64,000 bases of DNA from an uncultured Fibrobacter sp. (GCF_900316465.1 NZ_ONDD01000001.1:181471-245470), one strand, 5' to 3'; positions 17,526 through 26,691 are shown, numbered from the stretch's first letter. Notes: generated by a model from the letters alone, not told the origin. Numbers and translations: made by a program.

Positions 17526-18317
17526 TTAGCCCTTGACAAGGGTCCAAAGGTACCCGAGAGAGGCTCTTCCCCGCTCTCCGACCTCCTCGGAAAAGTCATT
17601 TACGAACATCCTAATGTGCGCTTCCATGACATTTGGGTCGTCAATTTGAGCCAATTTATCGATAAATGGGGTCACCAAATTTTCGCGTTTACGGGCAATA
17701 TTCAGACTTTTTCGGATTTCGTCTTCAATCTGGAAAATGGTGTTGACACCAAGGGATTTCCTTGCTACAGCGATTCCAAGCGGGATCGGCGTACCCGTAT
17801 TTTCTTCCCAGAAAGCGCCTAAATCCTGCAGCAAATAGAGGCCATCACGCTTCCAGGTAAAGCGATGCTCGTGTATGACAACGCCTTGAACAGCCTCTTT
17901 GGAGCGCAAGGAACGGTAAACCTGGTCAAACAGGGCATATTCGATTTTCTGCTCGGTTTGGCCCGTCTTTTTATGCCAAAACTTGAATAAAAGGGCCGCA
18001 GTCGTGTCTGCACCGGGCAAAACGACCGGTTTTTCGGGGCAAAAAGCGTTGCCTACAGAAGAAAGAAGCAACGGACCACAACCATACCCGATAGCACCTC
18101 CACAGCTAAGACAGGCGTATTCCGCCTCAATTTTGGGGTATACCTGGGCACTCACCTTGGCCACATCGAGTTCACCGCGGCGCACCATTTCGTTGAGTGT
18201 TTGCACGTCGGCAAAGTGGACTTCCCATTCAAAAGGGGAATTTTCAAGCCCCTGGACAAGAGCTTCGTAAATGTAGGTATCGTTAGGGCAGGTAGAAATT
18301 CCGAGTTTAAGACGCAT
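17526..18317 (-). CDS. mqnD: 1,4-dihydroxy-6-naphthoate synthase (futalosine menaquinone pathway)
   Basis: 263 residues. MqnD converts cyclic de-hypoxanthine futalosine to 1,4-dihydroxy-6-naphthoate. N-terminal LGISTCPNDTYIYEAL is the family signature (substrate-binding-protein-like fold), with DVAKVSAQVYP and a GCGPLLL block further on. ATG 18317 is 4 bases after the mqnB stop, so the two are translationally linked. Fibrobacters respire fumarate with menaquinone, which fits. No anomaly. Confidence 0.93.
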   Translation of the reverse strand: MRLKLGISTCPNDTYIYEALVQGLENSPFEWEVHFADVQTLNEMVRRGELDVAKVSAQVYPKIEAEYACLSCGGAIGYGCGPLLLSSVGNAFCPEKPVVLPGADTTAALLFKFWHKKTGQTEQKIEYALFDQVYRSLRSKEAVQGVVIHEHRFTWKRDGLYLLQDLGAFWEENTGTPIPLGIAVARKSLGVNTIFQIEDEIRKSLNIARKRENLVTPFIDKLAQIDDPNVMEAHIRMFVNDFSEEVGERGRASLGYLWTLVKG

Positions 18318-18321
18318 GAAA

Positions 18322-18984
18322 TCACCCAAAAATCGTTTTGCGGAGAGCGACGAGGGCTTCTTGGAATTTCCAGGAAGCGCGATCGCGCGTGGTTGCCATG
18401 TTACTCACGGCGCGAATTTCGAAAACAGGCATATTGTGGGCCATACAGGCCGCAATTCCGGCCGCCCCTTCCATGTTCTCGATATCGGCATTGAACGTCT
18501 TGGAACGCATCTGGGCGAGATTTTCTGTGCCCGTGCAGCAATTCACCGTGAGGCCTACGGCAGATTTTAGCTTTTGCACATGGGCAGGAGCGTGTTCTAC
18601 GGCAGACGCGCGAACGGAGCTTGGAAACGGGAAAAAAGAGCCGTCCTTTTCTTGGTAGCCCATATCCCCCACGCTTTCGGAATCGACTCGGACGACGTCG
18701 AGGACATTGATTCCGCGGCCAGGATAAGCACCACAGACCCCGAGAATATACACTGCCGTAAAATGAATCCCTTGCTGTTTGGCAGAGCCAATCAAATACG
18801 TCAGATTCGTCGAGAAACTTAAGATACCCATCCCGAGAACGCAAGCGTAGCCTCGGTTCTCCGAGAGTTCAATTAATTTATCTAAAGTGATACTATCGGC
18901 AGTGTCGGCATATTCCGGGAAACAAGAAGCAAATTCCATTGGCGTTGCAAACGCAAACAAATTATTCTTGTCGGGGAAAAGCAC
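18322..18984 (-). CDS. mqnB: Futalosine hydrolase
   Basis: 220 residues of the nucleoside phosphorylase/hydrolase superfamily. MqnB releases hypoxanthine from futalosine. The purine-binding pattern ADIENMEGAAGIAACMA (near residue 165) and the following EIRAVSN block are those of futalosine hydrolases and MTA/SAH nucleosidases; adjacency to mqnD decides for futalosine. It begins 3 bases after the PfkB kinase gene, so a four-gene minus-strand unit tyrS-pfkB-mqnB-mqnD is likely. Confidence 0.9.
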   Translation of the reverse strand: MLFPDKNNLFAFATPMEFASCFPEYADTADSITLDKLIELSENRGYACVLGMGILSFSTNLTYLIGSAKQQGIHFTAVYILGVCGAYPGRGINVLDVVRVDSESVGDMGYQEKDGSFFPFPSSVRASAVEHAPAHVQKLKSAVGLTVNCCTGTENLAQMRSKTFNADIENMEGAAGIAACMAHNMPVFEIRAVSNMATTRDRASWKFQEALVALRKTIFG

Positions 18985-18987
18985 GGC

Positions 18988-19944
18988 TTACTCCAGTTTT
19001 TCTACCGCATCGACTATAGCCGCTTCTAGTTCAGCAACGCGTTCAACCTTGATGTTGCAAGGGCGTTCCACCTCGCAGCGGGCAGAGGCAACCGCCGTCG
19101 CCTTGATAAGACATTGTTCAAAATCAAGGCCCATGGTATCGGCATAAAGCCAGCCTGCAAAGAACGAATCTCCGGCGCCTATACGGTTGTTAACCTGCAC
19201 AGTAGGCGGCAAGAGCTGCACTCCCTGGAATTTCTTTTCGACCAAGCGGAATGCGCGAACCGGAGCGTCTTCGTCGGTGACAACAAGAGCCTTAATCGGC
19301 AAGCGTTCAAGGACTGCCGTGGCAGTCATTTTCCAGAACTGCGGGCTCGACATGACCTGCGGAATTCCCAAGCGAGAAAGGAGCTTGCAGTATTCCTTGA
19401 TATTGATTTTCAGGAGTTCTACGCCCTTCTCGAGCCAGGAATCAATGCCTTCGATAGCATCGACATAAATCTTTTTACCGGCAAAGTCAAGCGCGTTCAG
19501 CTGTTCAATGTTAAAGCCCTGCGGGAAGGTGCCGCACAAGGCGACTCTTTGCGTAGAGCTCCAGTAGTCATTAATGGTCTGCAGGAAATCGTCGTTTTCG
19601 ATTTCAGAAAGAATCGGAGACGGTTCAATGAGTTCGGTCGAATTGCCTTCGCTCACGATAGTCGTGCAAATGCGGGTCGGTTCCTTAATCCAAACGGGCG
19701 CCTGCTGGATACCGTATGCAGAAATTTCATCGAAGATTTTGGGACCATGTTCCGAGCCCAAGAAGTGCATCAGGAGCGGCGTTCCACCCAAGAGGTGAAG
19801 TACGAGCCCGCAGTTGATGCCCTTGCCCGAAGCATACTCTTCGATCTTTCCGATACGGTGAACCTCGCCCGGCGTAAACTTGTCCAGGAAGAACAAGCGT
19901 TGCCAAGCGGGATTGAGCCCGAGAATAAGGATTTCCTGCGACAT
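18988..19944 (-). CDS. PfkB-family sugar kinase, 1-phosphofructokinase-like
   Basis: 318 residues. N-terminal LGLNPAWQRLFFLDKFTPGEV and the glycine motif SGKGINCGLVLHLLGG resemble 1-phosphofructokinase/tagatose-6-phosphate kinase; the C-terminal PfkB signature NNRIGAGDSFFAGW (near 255) contains the catalytic Asp. Substrate cannot be fixed from sequence: the usual fructose-PTS neighbours are absent. It lies 6 bases downstream of tyrS and directly upstream of mqnB. Confidence 0.85.
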   Translation of the reverse strand: MSQEILILGLNPAWQRLFFLDKFTPGEVHRIGKIEEYASGKGINCGLVLHLLGGTPLLMHFLGSEHGPKIFDEISAYGIQQAPVWIKEPTRICTTIVSEGNSTELIEPSPILSEIENDDFLQTINDYWSSTQRVALCGTFPQGFNIEQLNALDFAGKKIYVDAIEGIDSWLEKGVELLKINIKEYCKLLSRLGIPQVMSSPQFWKMTATAVLERLPIKALVVTDEDAPVRAFRLVEKKFQGVQLLPPTVQVNNRIGAGDSFFAGWLYADTMGLDFEQCLIKATAVASARCEVERPCNIKVERVAELEAAIVDAVEKLE

Positions 19945-19950
19945 GATAGC

Positions 19951-21168
19951 CTAGAAATTGACCTTGAAGAACTTGCGCTTGCCCACCTGGATAACCAGCT
20001 GGTCTGCGCCCTTGATTTCAATCTGGGACTGCGGATCGGCGAGCTTTTCGCCGGCAATCTTCACGCCGCCGTTCTGGACCATGCGACGAGCTTCGCCCTT
20101 GGAGGCGAATGCCTTGATTTCAACGAGCAGGTCCAGGGCACCGTAGGTGCCGGCCGCTACGCTGCATTCGGCTGCATCGCTCGGAATGGCATTACCGCTG
20201 TGAATTTCGCGTTCCTTGGCAGCGGCGGCCTCGGCGGCGTCTGCGCCGTAGTACTGCGTCACGATATCGATAGCGAGGCGGTGCTTGGCATCGTTGGGGT
20301 TCATCTTGCCTGCGGCAATGTCGGCCATCATCTGCTTGATTTCTTCGAGCGGAATGTTGGTCAGAAGTTCGAACCAGTTTTCGACGATGCTGTCGGCGAG
20401 GCTGTAAATCTTGTGGTACATCACGTCGGCCGGTTCATTCAGGCCCACGTAGTTACCGATGGACTTGGACATCTTGACCTTGCCGTCGGTACCCAGAAGA
20501 ATCGGCATGAAGAGACCGATCTGCGGTTCCATGCCTTCGAAAAGCTGCAAGTCACGACCGCGAAGCACGTTGAACTTCTGGTCGGTACCGCCGAGTTCCA
20601 CGTCACTATTGATGGCGACAGAATCGTAACCCTGCATCATGGGGTACATGAATTCGTGCAGGCTAATCGGAGTATTTGCGGCATAGCGGTTGTGGAAGTC
20701 TTCGCGTTCAAGCATCTGGGCCACGGTAAACTGGCCCATGAGTTCGGTCACCTTGCTGAACGGGAGTTTGGAGAACCATTCACCGTTGTAGTGGATTTCC
20801 ACCTGGTCGCGGCGAACCACCTTGAAGAACTGTTCCTGGTATTCCTTTGCGTTTTCGAGAACCTGTTCATGGCTGAGGCGCGGACGGGCCTTGTTACGAC
20901 CGCTCGGGTCACCAATCTGAGCCGTGTAGTCACCCACGATAAGCACGACGGTATGACCCAGGTCCTGGAACTGACGGAGCTTGCGCATCACGACAGTATG
21001 ACCAAAGTGCACATCCGGGGCAGTCGGGTCCACACCCATCTTGACACGGAGAGGAACACCGGTATCATAAGACTTCTGGAGTTTCTTTTCAAGTTCATCT
21101 TGCGGCACAACATCAATTACACCGCGCATCAAGATTTCAAGCTGTTCTTTAACAGGACGGAATTGCAT
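19951..21168 (-). CDS. tyrS: Tyrosyl-tRNA synthetase (TyrZ-type, KMSKS)
   Basis: 405 residues, class I synthetase that charges tRNA-Tyr. HIGH-type motif HFGH at residues 54-57, KMSKS at 232-236, C-terminal S4 RNA-binding domain (about 340-405, FASKGEARRMVQNGGV). The KMSKS form, as opposed to KFGKT, marks the TyrZ-like subgroup. ATG 21168 was chosen because the MQFRPVKEQLE start fits the family; the open frame extends further upstream without meaning. It diverges from the outer-membrane gene at 21248 with an 79-base shared promoter region. Confidence 0.95.
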   Translation of the reverse strand: MQFRPVKEQLEILMRGVIDVVPQDELEKKLQKSYDTGVPLRVKMGVDPTAPDVHFGHTVVMRKLRQFQDLGHTVVLIVGDYTAQIGDPSGRNKARPRLSHEQVLENAKEYQEQFFKVVRRDQVEIHYNGEWFSKLPFSKVTELMGQFTVAQMLEREDFHNRYAANTPISLHEFMYPMMQGYDSVAINSDVELGGTDQKFNVLRGRDLQLFEGMEPQIGLFMPILLGTDGKVKMSKSIGNYVGLNEPADVMYHKIYSLADSIVENWFELLTNIPLEEIKQMMADIAAGKMNPNDAKHRLAIDIVTQYYGADAAEAAAAKEREIHSGNAIPSDAAECSVAAGTYGALDLLVEIKAFASKGEARRMVQNGGVKIAGEKLADPQSQIEIKGADQLVIQVGKRKFFKVNF

Positions 21169-21247
21169 TTTATTTCCTTTTGTTTTACAAAAAACAAATA
21201 TAGAAAAACATATTTCTATCTTTCTTCCCATTTTAAAGGAGAACTCT

Positions 21248-21868
21248 ATGAAAAAGCTATTTGCACTAATCGCCTTTGCTGCCACCCTCTCTTTTGCCGT
21301 ATCGGCCCCTTTCACACACGACGGTTTCTTTTTCAGCGTCACATCTGGCCTTGGTTACGGAACATTCAATGACGACATTGATGATGGGTTTGCCCAAATT
21401 GAATCCAACGGTCTTCAAGCAGAAGCTTCTATCAAGATCGGCGGAGCCATTGTTAATGGGCTTATCATTCATGCAACATTTGCCATGAACCAGCTCTATT
21501 CTGATTTGGAAGCCACCAGCAAGACCGGCAGAGATGACCGCTTGTCGCACGATGGTTTCGACATTCTTTTTATGGGTGGTGGCGCAACATTCTATATTCC
21601 GGGCGGAAGCAACGTATTCCTCGGCGCATCGGCCGGTGTCACCACTTACAGCGTAACCATCGGAAACCAATCCGCCGATTTTCTGAATCTTGATTCCGGT
21701 TTTGGAGTCATCGCAACAATCGGTAAAGAATGGTGGATTCACGAAGAACTTGGCCTCGGCATCGCATTCTCGTACACCTACACCTCGGCAGAAGGCGAAT
21801 ACAGGGGCGAAAAGAACGAAGCGAGCACCAACATGTTCTCGCTTAGCGCCACGTTCACCTTCAACTAA
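21248..21868 (+). CDS. Small outer-membrane beta-barrel protein, tandem copy 1
   Basis: 206 residues. Signal peptide MKKLFALIAFAATLSFAVSA, then amphipathic strands with alternating aromatic and small residues, ending LSATFTFN, which fits an eight-stranded OmpX/OmpW-like barrel. It is a paralogue of the next gene: same signal peptide style, the THDGFFFS/AHDGGFLS start, KEWWIHEELGLGIAFS versus KEWWVSDNWGIGASAA. AAAGGAG precedes the ATG. Function unknown. Confidence 0.75.
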   Translation: MKKLFALIAFAATLSFAVSAPFTHDGFFFSVTSGLGYGTFNDDIDDGFAQIESNGLQAEASIKIGGAIVNGLIIHATFAMNQLYSDLEATSKTGRDDRLSHDGFDILFMGGGATFYIPGGSNVFLGASAGVTTYSVTIGNQSADFLNLDSGFGVIATIGKEWWIHEELGLGIAFSYTYTSAEGEYRGEKNEASTNMFSLSATFTFN

Positions 21869-21897
21869 TTACACATAAGCCTTTCAAGGAGAACGAA

Positions 21898-22509
21898 ATG
21901 AAAAAGCTCTTCATGTTGACAGCCCTTGCGGCATCCCTTTCTTTCGCTACATCGGAACCGCATGCCCACGACGGGGGCTTCTTGAGCATAGCCATGGGTA
22001 TGGGCTACCAATCCATTGACTTTGTTGTTGAGGAGTGGCAAGAAGAAACCGACAACAAGGCAGGACTTGCAACCGATATTGATGTAAAACTTGGTGGAAA
22101 TGTTTCCTACAACACCCTTTTGCACCTAACACTCGCCGGTACAACAAAAACGGGAACCACCGACTATGATCGTGAATACGAAGACATTCGAGTCAACATG
22201 TCTCTTTTAGGCTTGGGTGTCACACATTATTTTGAAAACAATATTTTCATCACAGGTTCATGCGGCATCAGTCAATTCCATGCCAATAGTGACGTAGCAG
22301 TATTCTCCGCGGTCGTCAAAAACAGAGCAACTAAGGACATCAACACCGGATTCGGCTTTCAAGTGGGCGGAGGAAAGGAATGGTGGGTCAGCGACAACTG
22401 GGGTATCGGAGCATCGGCAGCCCTTCTATACGGTTTCGCTTCCAACCTTAAAGATACAAAGGAATCATCCCTAGGTATAACACTAAGGTTTTCTGCCACC
22501 TACAACTAA
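21898..22509 (+). CDS. Small outer-membrane beta-barrel protein, tandem copy 2
   Basis: 203 residues, tandem paralogue of the preceding gene, 29 bases downstream with its own AAGGAG. Signal peptide MKKLFMLTALAASLSFATS. The two proteins share the layout around GGKEWW (near residue 155) and the final LRFSATYN/LSATFTFN strand but have diverged in the loops, the usual pattern for surface-exposed barrel proteins. No enzymatic motif. Confidence 0.75.
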   Translation: MKKLFMLTALAASLSFATSEPHAHDGGFLSIAMGMGYQSIDFVVEEWQEETDNKAGLATDIDVKLGGNVSYNTLLHLTLAGTTKTGTTDYDREYEDIRVNMSLLGLGVTHYFENNIFITGSCGISQFHANSDVAVFSAVVKNRATKDINTGFGFQVGGGKEWWVSDNWGIGASAALLYGFASNLKDTKESSLGITLRFSATYN

Positions 22510-22544
22510 TTCCGTTATAGCAGGCAGCACTTAGCGAAGCTGCA

Positions 22545-24074
22545 TTATTTCCCGAAACCAGCGAGGTCTATACCGAGCTGGTTTATTTTGTATGTAAGAA
22601 TGCGCGGTGTCGTAGAAAGGCTGCGGGCAGCAGCGGCGATTTTTCCGCGGCTACTCTTGAGGGCATCGCAAATGATATCTTTTTCGTAGGCTTCGACCAT
22701 GCGCTTGAGGTTTCCGTTTACGGGTGTTCCGCTGGTTTCGGCGGTTTGGAGCGTGGTCGGGAAATGGTGCGGGTAAATGACGTCTTCGTCAGCCACAAGG
22801 ATGGCGCGCTCGATTCCGTTTTCGAGTTCACGCACATTTCCGGGCCACGGGTAGCTCATGAGCATGTTGATGGTCGTACGCGCGAGACGGCGCACGTTCT
22901 TGCCCACGATGCGGCAGTAATGTTCGACGAAGTGGTCCGCCAGGAGCACGATGTCGGTTTTGCGGTTGCGAAGCGGCGGCACATAAACAGGGAAAATATG
23001 CAGCTGGTAGTATAGGTCTTCGCGGAAGGTTCCTTCTTCGACCATCTGCTGCAAGTTCTTGGTGGTGGCCGCAATCACGCGCACGTTTACCTTCTTTGAA
23101 ATGCGGGCGCCAATACGTTCGACTTCGCCGTTCTGAAGCAAGCGCAAAAGCTTTACCTGAAGGTTCGGCGAAAGTTCGCCCACTTCGTCGAGGAAGAGCG
23201 TGCCGCCTTCGGCCTGTTCTACGCGGCCAGGCGTCTCGGAAATGACACCCACCAAGGCGCCACGTTCGCTACCGAAGAGTTCGCGGTCTAAAACGGATTC
23301 CGGCATCGAGGCGCAATGGACGCGGACGAACGGGCCCATGTTGCGGTCAGAACGGTAATGAATGGCTTCGGCCACGAGCCCCTTGCCCGTACCGACCTCG
23401 CCCACAATCAACGCGGGCAGGGGGCTGCGGGACACCTGGTCAATCTGCGCATACACGCGCTGCATTTCGCTAGAGCGACCGATGATATTGTCCGGATGAA
23501 AACGGTCCTTGAGCTCCAAGGTCAATCGTTCATTTTCGGCCTTCAAGAGTTCATTTTCTTCGCGGGCTTCACGACGGAGCTTCACTGCCGCCGCAAGCAT
23601 CTGCGCAATAATTTCAAGCAGGCGAAGCTTTTCAGGAAGTTCTTCTTCGACCGGATTCTGGACGTCGGCACTGAAGGCGCCAATCACCTGGTGTTCCATA
23701 ATCACGGGCACGCAAAGGAAGGCCTTGTCTTCGGTCTTACCGCGCCCCGTACGGTCCAAGAAATCCGGGTCTTTAGCCACCGAGGGAATGATAATCGGCT
23801 TACCGGTTTCCACGACGCGGCCGGTAATACCTTCGCCCACCTTATAGCGGCCCTTGCGCGCCTGGCGGCTCGAAAGGCCTTCTGCAATTTCAATGGAGAT
23901 TTCGCCCGTGTGGCGGTTATACAAGGTGAGGGTTGCATGTTCCACACCCATCGTAGATTCCACCACCTCCAAAATCGGATGCGCGACGCTTTCGAAATCA
24001 AGCGTCTGGTTCAGAATGGAGCTGATTTTATAGAGCAGTTCCAGTTCCTGGATTTTGGATTGTGAGGTAGGCAA
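22545..24074 (-). CDS. NifA-shaped regulator: GAF, AAA+ and Fis-type HTH, with degenerate GAFTGA loop
   Basis: 509 residues. GAF sensor domain about 20-165, coiled linker 170-190, AAA+ ATPase about 195-430 (Walker A GEVGTGKG 225-232, Walker B GGTLFLDEVGE 290-300, arginine-finger region FREDLYYQL about 350), and C-terminal helix-turn-helix 465-505 (GKIAAAARSLSTTPRILTYK), closest in style to NifA/AnfA. Bacterial enhancer-binding proteins contact sigma-54 through GAFTGA; here residues 272-277 are GALVGV. That loss predicts no normal sigma-54 activation, so it may act as a DNA-binding regulator with sigma-70 or as a repressor. It is read toward the tandem barrel genes (convergent), no obvious operon partner. 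Confidence 0.88.
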   Translation of the reverse strand: MPTSQSKIQELELLYKISSILNQTLDFESVAHPILEVVESTMGVEHATLTLYNRHTGEISIEIAEGLSSRQARKGRYKVGEGITGRVVETGKPIIIPSVAKDPDFLDRTGRGKTEDKAFLCVPVIMEHQVIGAFSADVQNPVEEELPEKLRLLEIIAQMLAAAVKLRREAREENELLKAENERLTLELKDRFHPDNIIGRSSEMQRVYAQIDQVSRSPLPALIVGEVGTGKGLVAEAIHYRSDRNMGPFVRVHCASMPESVLDRELFGSERGALVGVISETPGRVEQAEGGTLFLDEVGELSPNLQVKLLRLLQNGEVERIGARISKKVNVRVIAATTKNLQQMVEEGTFREDLYYQLHIFPVYVPPLRNRKTDIVLLADHFVEHYCRIVGKNVRRLARTTINMLMSYPWPGNVRELENGIERAILVADEDVIYPHHFPTTLQTAETSGTPVNGNLKRMVEAYEKDIICDALKSSRGKIAAAARSLSTTPRILTYKINQLGIDLAGFGK

Positions 24075-24083
24075 GATTATCTC

Positions 24084-24689
24084 CTAAAAAATCCGGAAGA
24101 CCGTATTCAACGCAAAAGCCAAACAGGCATCATATTCCGTTATGGCATAGTTTACCGGGTAAAATTCCAATCCGAAAACATTGCTCTTGGTACGCCAAGC
24201 AAAGCCCAAACTTGAGCGGAACATAAAGGACTCGCGGTAATAATCCCCTTCGTCATATTCATATTGGTAAGCATCGAAGCGATTTCCTTCTTCATCAAAG
24301 GCGTCAGTCCTTACAACACCATCTATACCGGCATACGATCCATCTTGAAAATCAACCAGGAACATGAAGTTCGTGACAATGGTGAAGCCTCCCCAGATAG
24401 GGTAATTAAAGTTGACAAGAACCCCTTCGGAAAGTTCTTTGAACTCATATTCCATGCAATCTTCGCATTCCGAAGCCGATGTTCCGAATTCGGCCACAAC
24501 ACCAACACCGATGAAAGACGTTACCGGTTTCACAACCGAAAGCGACAAGCCTGTCATCGTTGTCGAGACATCGTTCCAGCCCCCAATGAAAGGCCCTACC
24601 TTGACGTCAATCGTTTTCCAAGAAATGCCGGACGCCGAAGCATACGACATCAAGACGAACAAAAAAACAAATCCTAACCGTTTTAGCAT
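24084..24689 (-). CDS. Exported protein, probable small beta-barrel, function unknown
   Basis: 201 residues with a signal peptide (hydrophobic residues 6-19, ASA cleavage). The body has short amphipathic strands with many Tyr/Phe/Gly and ends in ALNTVFRIF, compatible with an outer-membrane barrel. The FGTSASECEDCMEYEFKE stretch carries two Cys that could pair. It ends 9 bases before the regulator gene on the same strand, so the two may be cotranscribed. I recognise no family. Confidence 0.65.
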   Translation of the reverse strand: MLKRLGFVFLFVLMSYASASGISWKTIDVKVGPFIGGWNDVSTTMTGLSLSVVKPVTSFIGVGVVAEFGTSASECEDCMEYEFKELSEGVLVNFNYPIWGGFTIVTNFMFLVDFQDGSYAGIDGVVRTDAFDEEGNRFDAYQYEYDEGDYYRESFMFRSSLGFAWRTKSNVFGLEFYPVNYAITEYDACLAFALNTVFRIF

Positions 24690-24723
24690 GTCACCAATAT
24701 AACATTTTGTTTGATATAAAAAA

Positions 24724-24754
24724 GGAGTCCCCCGACCAAGTCGGGGAAGACTCC
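24724..24754 (-). terminator. Rho-independent terminator after yqeY
   Basis: Two-part stem GGAGTC..GACTCC and CCCCGAC-CAA-GTCGGGG with a two-base bulge, followed on the minus strand by six T. It lies 22 bases past the stop at 24776. Confidence 0.88.
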
Positions 24755-24775
24755 TTAATCAAAGGTTGCCGCTTT

Positions 24776-25246
24776 TTACTTCAGTGCTTCCTGCACGAGA
24801 GCGGAGGCGCGCTTGGCGTCGAAACGGCCCTTAACCTTCGGGGAAAGTTCCTTCATGATCTTGCCCATGTCTTTCGGGCTAGAAGCACCCGTCGCGGCCT
24901 TGATTTCTGCAATGAGGGCCTTGACTTCGTCTTCGGTCATTTCGGCGGGCATGTACTTGCGGTACAGGGCAATGATTGCTTCTTCTGCCGGAATCTTGTC
25001 CATGAAGCCACCCTTCGTGAGGATGTCGATGGCTTCCTGCTTCTGCTTGACGCTACGGGCAAGAACGTCGACGCACATTTCGTCAGTGATCGTTTCTTCG
25101 ATCTGGGCCGGAGTGGCACCATTCTTCATGGCTTCGTTCTTGATGTCGGAATGGAGGGTACGGAGCGTTCCGAGAGTTTCGGAATCGTGCGCCTTCATGG
25201 CGGCCTTGATATCATCCTTAATCTTAGTCAGCAATGCACTGCTCAT
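24776..25246 (-). CDS. GatB/YqeY domain protein
   Basis: 156 residues, standard YqeY length. MSSALLTKIKDDIKAAMKAHD, LRTLHSDIKNEAMKNG and MGKIMKELSPKVKGRFD are typical of this family, which is homologous to the tail domain of GatB and is presumed to bind tRNA. ATG 25246 replaces a GTG seven codons upstream because it matches the family start. Same strand and 141 bases downstream of rpsU; rpsU-yqeY linkage is common in bacteria. Confidence 0.9.
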   Translation of the reverse strand: MSSALLTKIKDDIKAAMKAHDSETLGTLRTLHSDIKNEAMKNGATPAQIEETITDEMCVDVLARSVKQKQEAIDILTKGGFMDKIPAEEAIIALYRKYMPAEMTEDEVKALIAEIKAATGASSPKDMGKIMKELSPKVKGRFDAKRASALVQEALK

Positions 25247-25386
25247 GGTTTTACCCTTTGCGGACACATCCGCGGTTAAAATTCTCTAGAAACACGCAAC
25301 GAGCCACCGGTCATAGACCGACGACTCATTACAAAAATCGATGCCTTAATGGCGACTGCCAATTTGACCCGGAAACCGGGAGCAAA

Positions 25387-25596
25387 TTAGTAGAGGCGCT
25401 TACGGTTCTGGTCAGCGATTTCCTTCAAGCGCTTGCGACGGGCAGCCGTTTCGATGCGCTTCTTTTCTTCAGAAGGCTTTTCGAAGCGCTGACGCTTCTT
25501 GACATCGGAAATGATGCCATTCTTTTCGCAGGACTTGGTGAAACGCTTGAGAGCGCGTTCAAAAGGTTCGTTGGACTTAACAATTACGCCGATCAC
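25387..25596 (-). CDS. rpsU: Small ribosomal subunit protein bS21
   Basis: 69 residues, highly basic, starting MIGVIVKSNEPFERALKRF and ending RKRLY, the usual S21 layout; S21 helps mRNA pairing with the anti-Shine-Dalgarno region. It precedes yqeY on the same strand. The 200 bases upstream are A/T-rich and form a divergent promoter region with the SPOR lipoprotein gene. Confidence 0.96.
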   Translation of the reverse strand: MIGVIVKSNEPFERALKRFTKSCEKNGIISDVKKRQRFEKPSEEKKRIETAARRKRLKEIADQNRKRLY

Positions 25597-25806
25597 GATT
25601 ATCCTTTGGTTAAATTAGAAATTCGTTTTTGGATAGCCAAATATATTTAATTGCCTGAATTTCGTCAAGGGTATAATAAAAAGCCTGTTTTACCGCCTTT
25701 TTTGAATAAATTTTACAATTTAACTTGCGGTTTATCAAAGACTTATGTATATTTTTGTTATAAAAGACCGTTTTGTTGTCTTATTTTCTAAAAATTGGAG
25801 AATTGG

Positions 25807-26670
25807 ATGAAAAAATCAATCTTGTCTCTGAGCGCCATTGCCCTCGCAAGCTCTTTGCTTGTCGCCTGCAATGAAGATGAAGAACTCGTCCCGAAGATGG
25901 ATCCGGCAAAACCCACCGCAGAGGCTCCTGCCGACCAGCCGGCCGGTCAGGCAACTGAACAGGCTGCCGAACAGCCGAAGGCCGACGAACCGGAACTCGT
26001 GCCCATCCAGTCCCTTTCCGGAAACGCTGACTCCAAGGACGCCGCGGTCGAAGATGCCCCGAAATCGTTCGTTCCTGCAGCAGCTGGTAGCATCCAGCCG
26101 CTTTCCAAGGGTGAATATGTAGTCCAGGTGAGCATTCAGTCCTCCAAGAGAGCTGCCGACGGCATCGTGAAGAAACTCGCCGAAAACAACGTGAAGGCAT
26201 ACATTGCCGAAGTTGAAAACCCGGGCGAACTCGAAGGAACCTACTACCGCATTCGCGTGGGCTACTTTGAATCGAGCGCCAACGCCCAGGAATACGGCAA
26301 ACAAGTCCTTACCCCGCTCAACTTTGCTTGGTGGGTAGACAAGAGCAAGAACGACGACGTGGGTAACCCCGGCGGCGACGAATACTATTCGAACAACTCT
26401 TATTCCAATTCTAATACTTATAATGAACCGGCCCAGGCACCCGAGCCCGAACCCGCTCCTGCACCGGAACCGGCCCCCGCACCCGAGCCTGAACCGGCAC
26501 CTGCTCCGGCTCCCGCACCTGAACCCGAACCGGCTCCTGCGCCTGCTCCGGCCCCAGCCCCGGCACCTGAGCCTGAACCTGAACCGGCTCCCGCTCCGGC
26601 ACCTGAACCCGCACCGGAACCCGCTCCGGCAGCACCTGCAGCCTCCGACAACTTCGACGACTGGGAATAA
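25807..26670 (+). CDS. SPOR-domain lipoprotein with Pro-Glu-Ala repeat tail
   Basis: 287 residues. Lipoprotein signal MKKSILSLSAIALASSLLVAC with lipobox LVAC. A Glu/Pro/Ala-rich stretch (about 25-100) leads to a SPOR domain (about 100-185, GEYVVQVSIQSSKRAADGIV and YYRIRVGYFESSANAQEY). SPOR domains bind denuded glycan strands at division sites. The remaining 80 residues are almost only Pro, Glu and Ala in PEPAP units, an extended rod that could span the periplasm; the tail ends SDNFDDWE. ATG 25807 follows GGAG at 7 bases. A strong terminator follows. Confidence 0.88.
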   Translation: MKKSILSLSAIALASSLLVACNEDEELVPKMDPAKPTAEAPADQPAGQATEQAAEQPKADEPELVPIQSLSGNADSKDAAVEDAPKSFVPAAAGSIQPLSKGEYVVQVSIQSSKRAADGIVKKLAENNVKAYIAEVENPGELEGTYYRIRVGYFESSANAQEYGKQVLTPLNFAWWVDKSKNDDVGNPGGDEYYSNNSYSNSNTYNEPAQAPEPEPAPAPEPAPAPEPEPAPAPAPAPEPEPAPAPAPAPAPAPEPEPEPAPAPAPEPAPEPAPAAPAASDNFDDWE

Positions 26671-26691
26671 GTCTCGAAAATGTGAATATCA

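Noticed and set aside
26441..26640. Tandem DNA repeat or CRISPR-like array in the SPOR lipoprotein gene
   Set aside because: Irregular Pro-Glu-Ala codon repeats in a coding region, no spacers or constant repeat.
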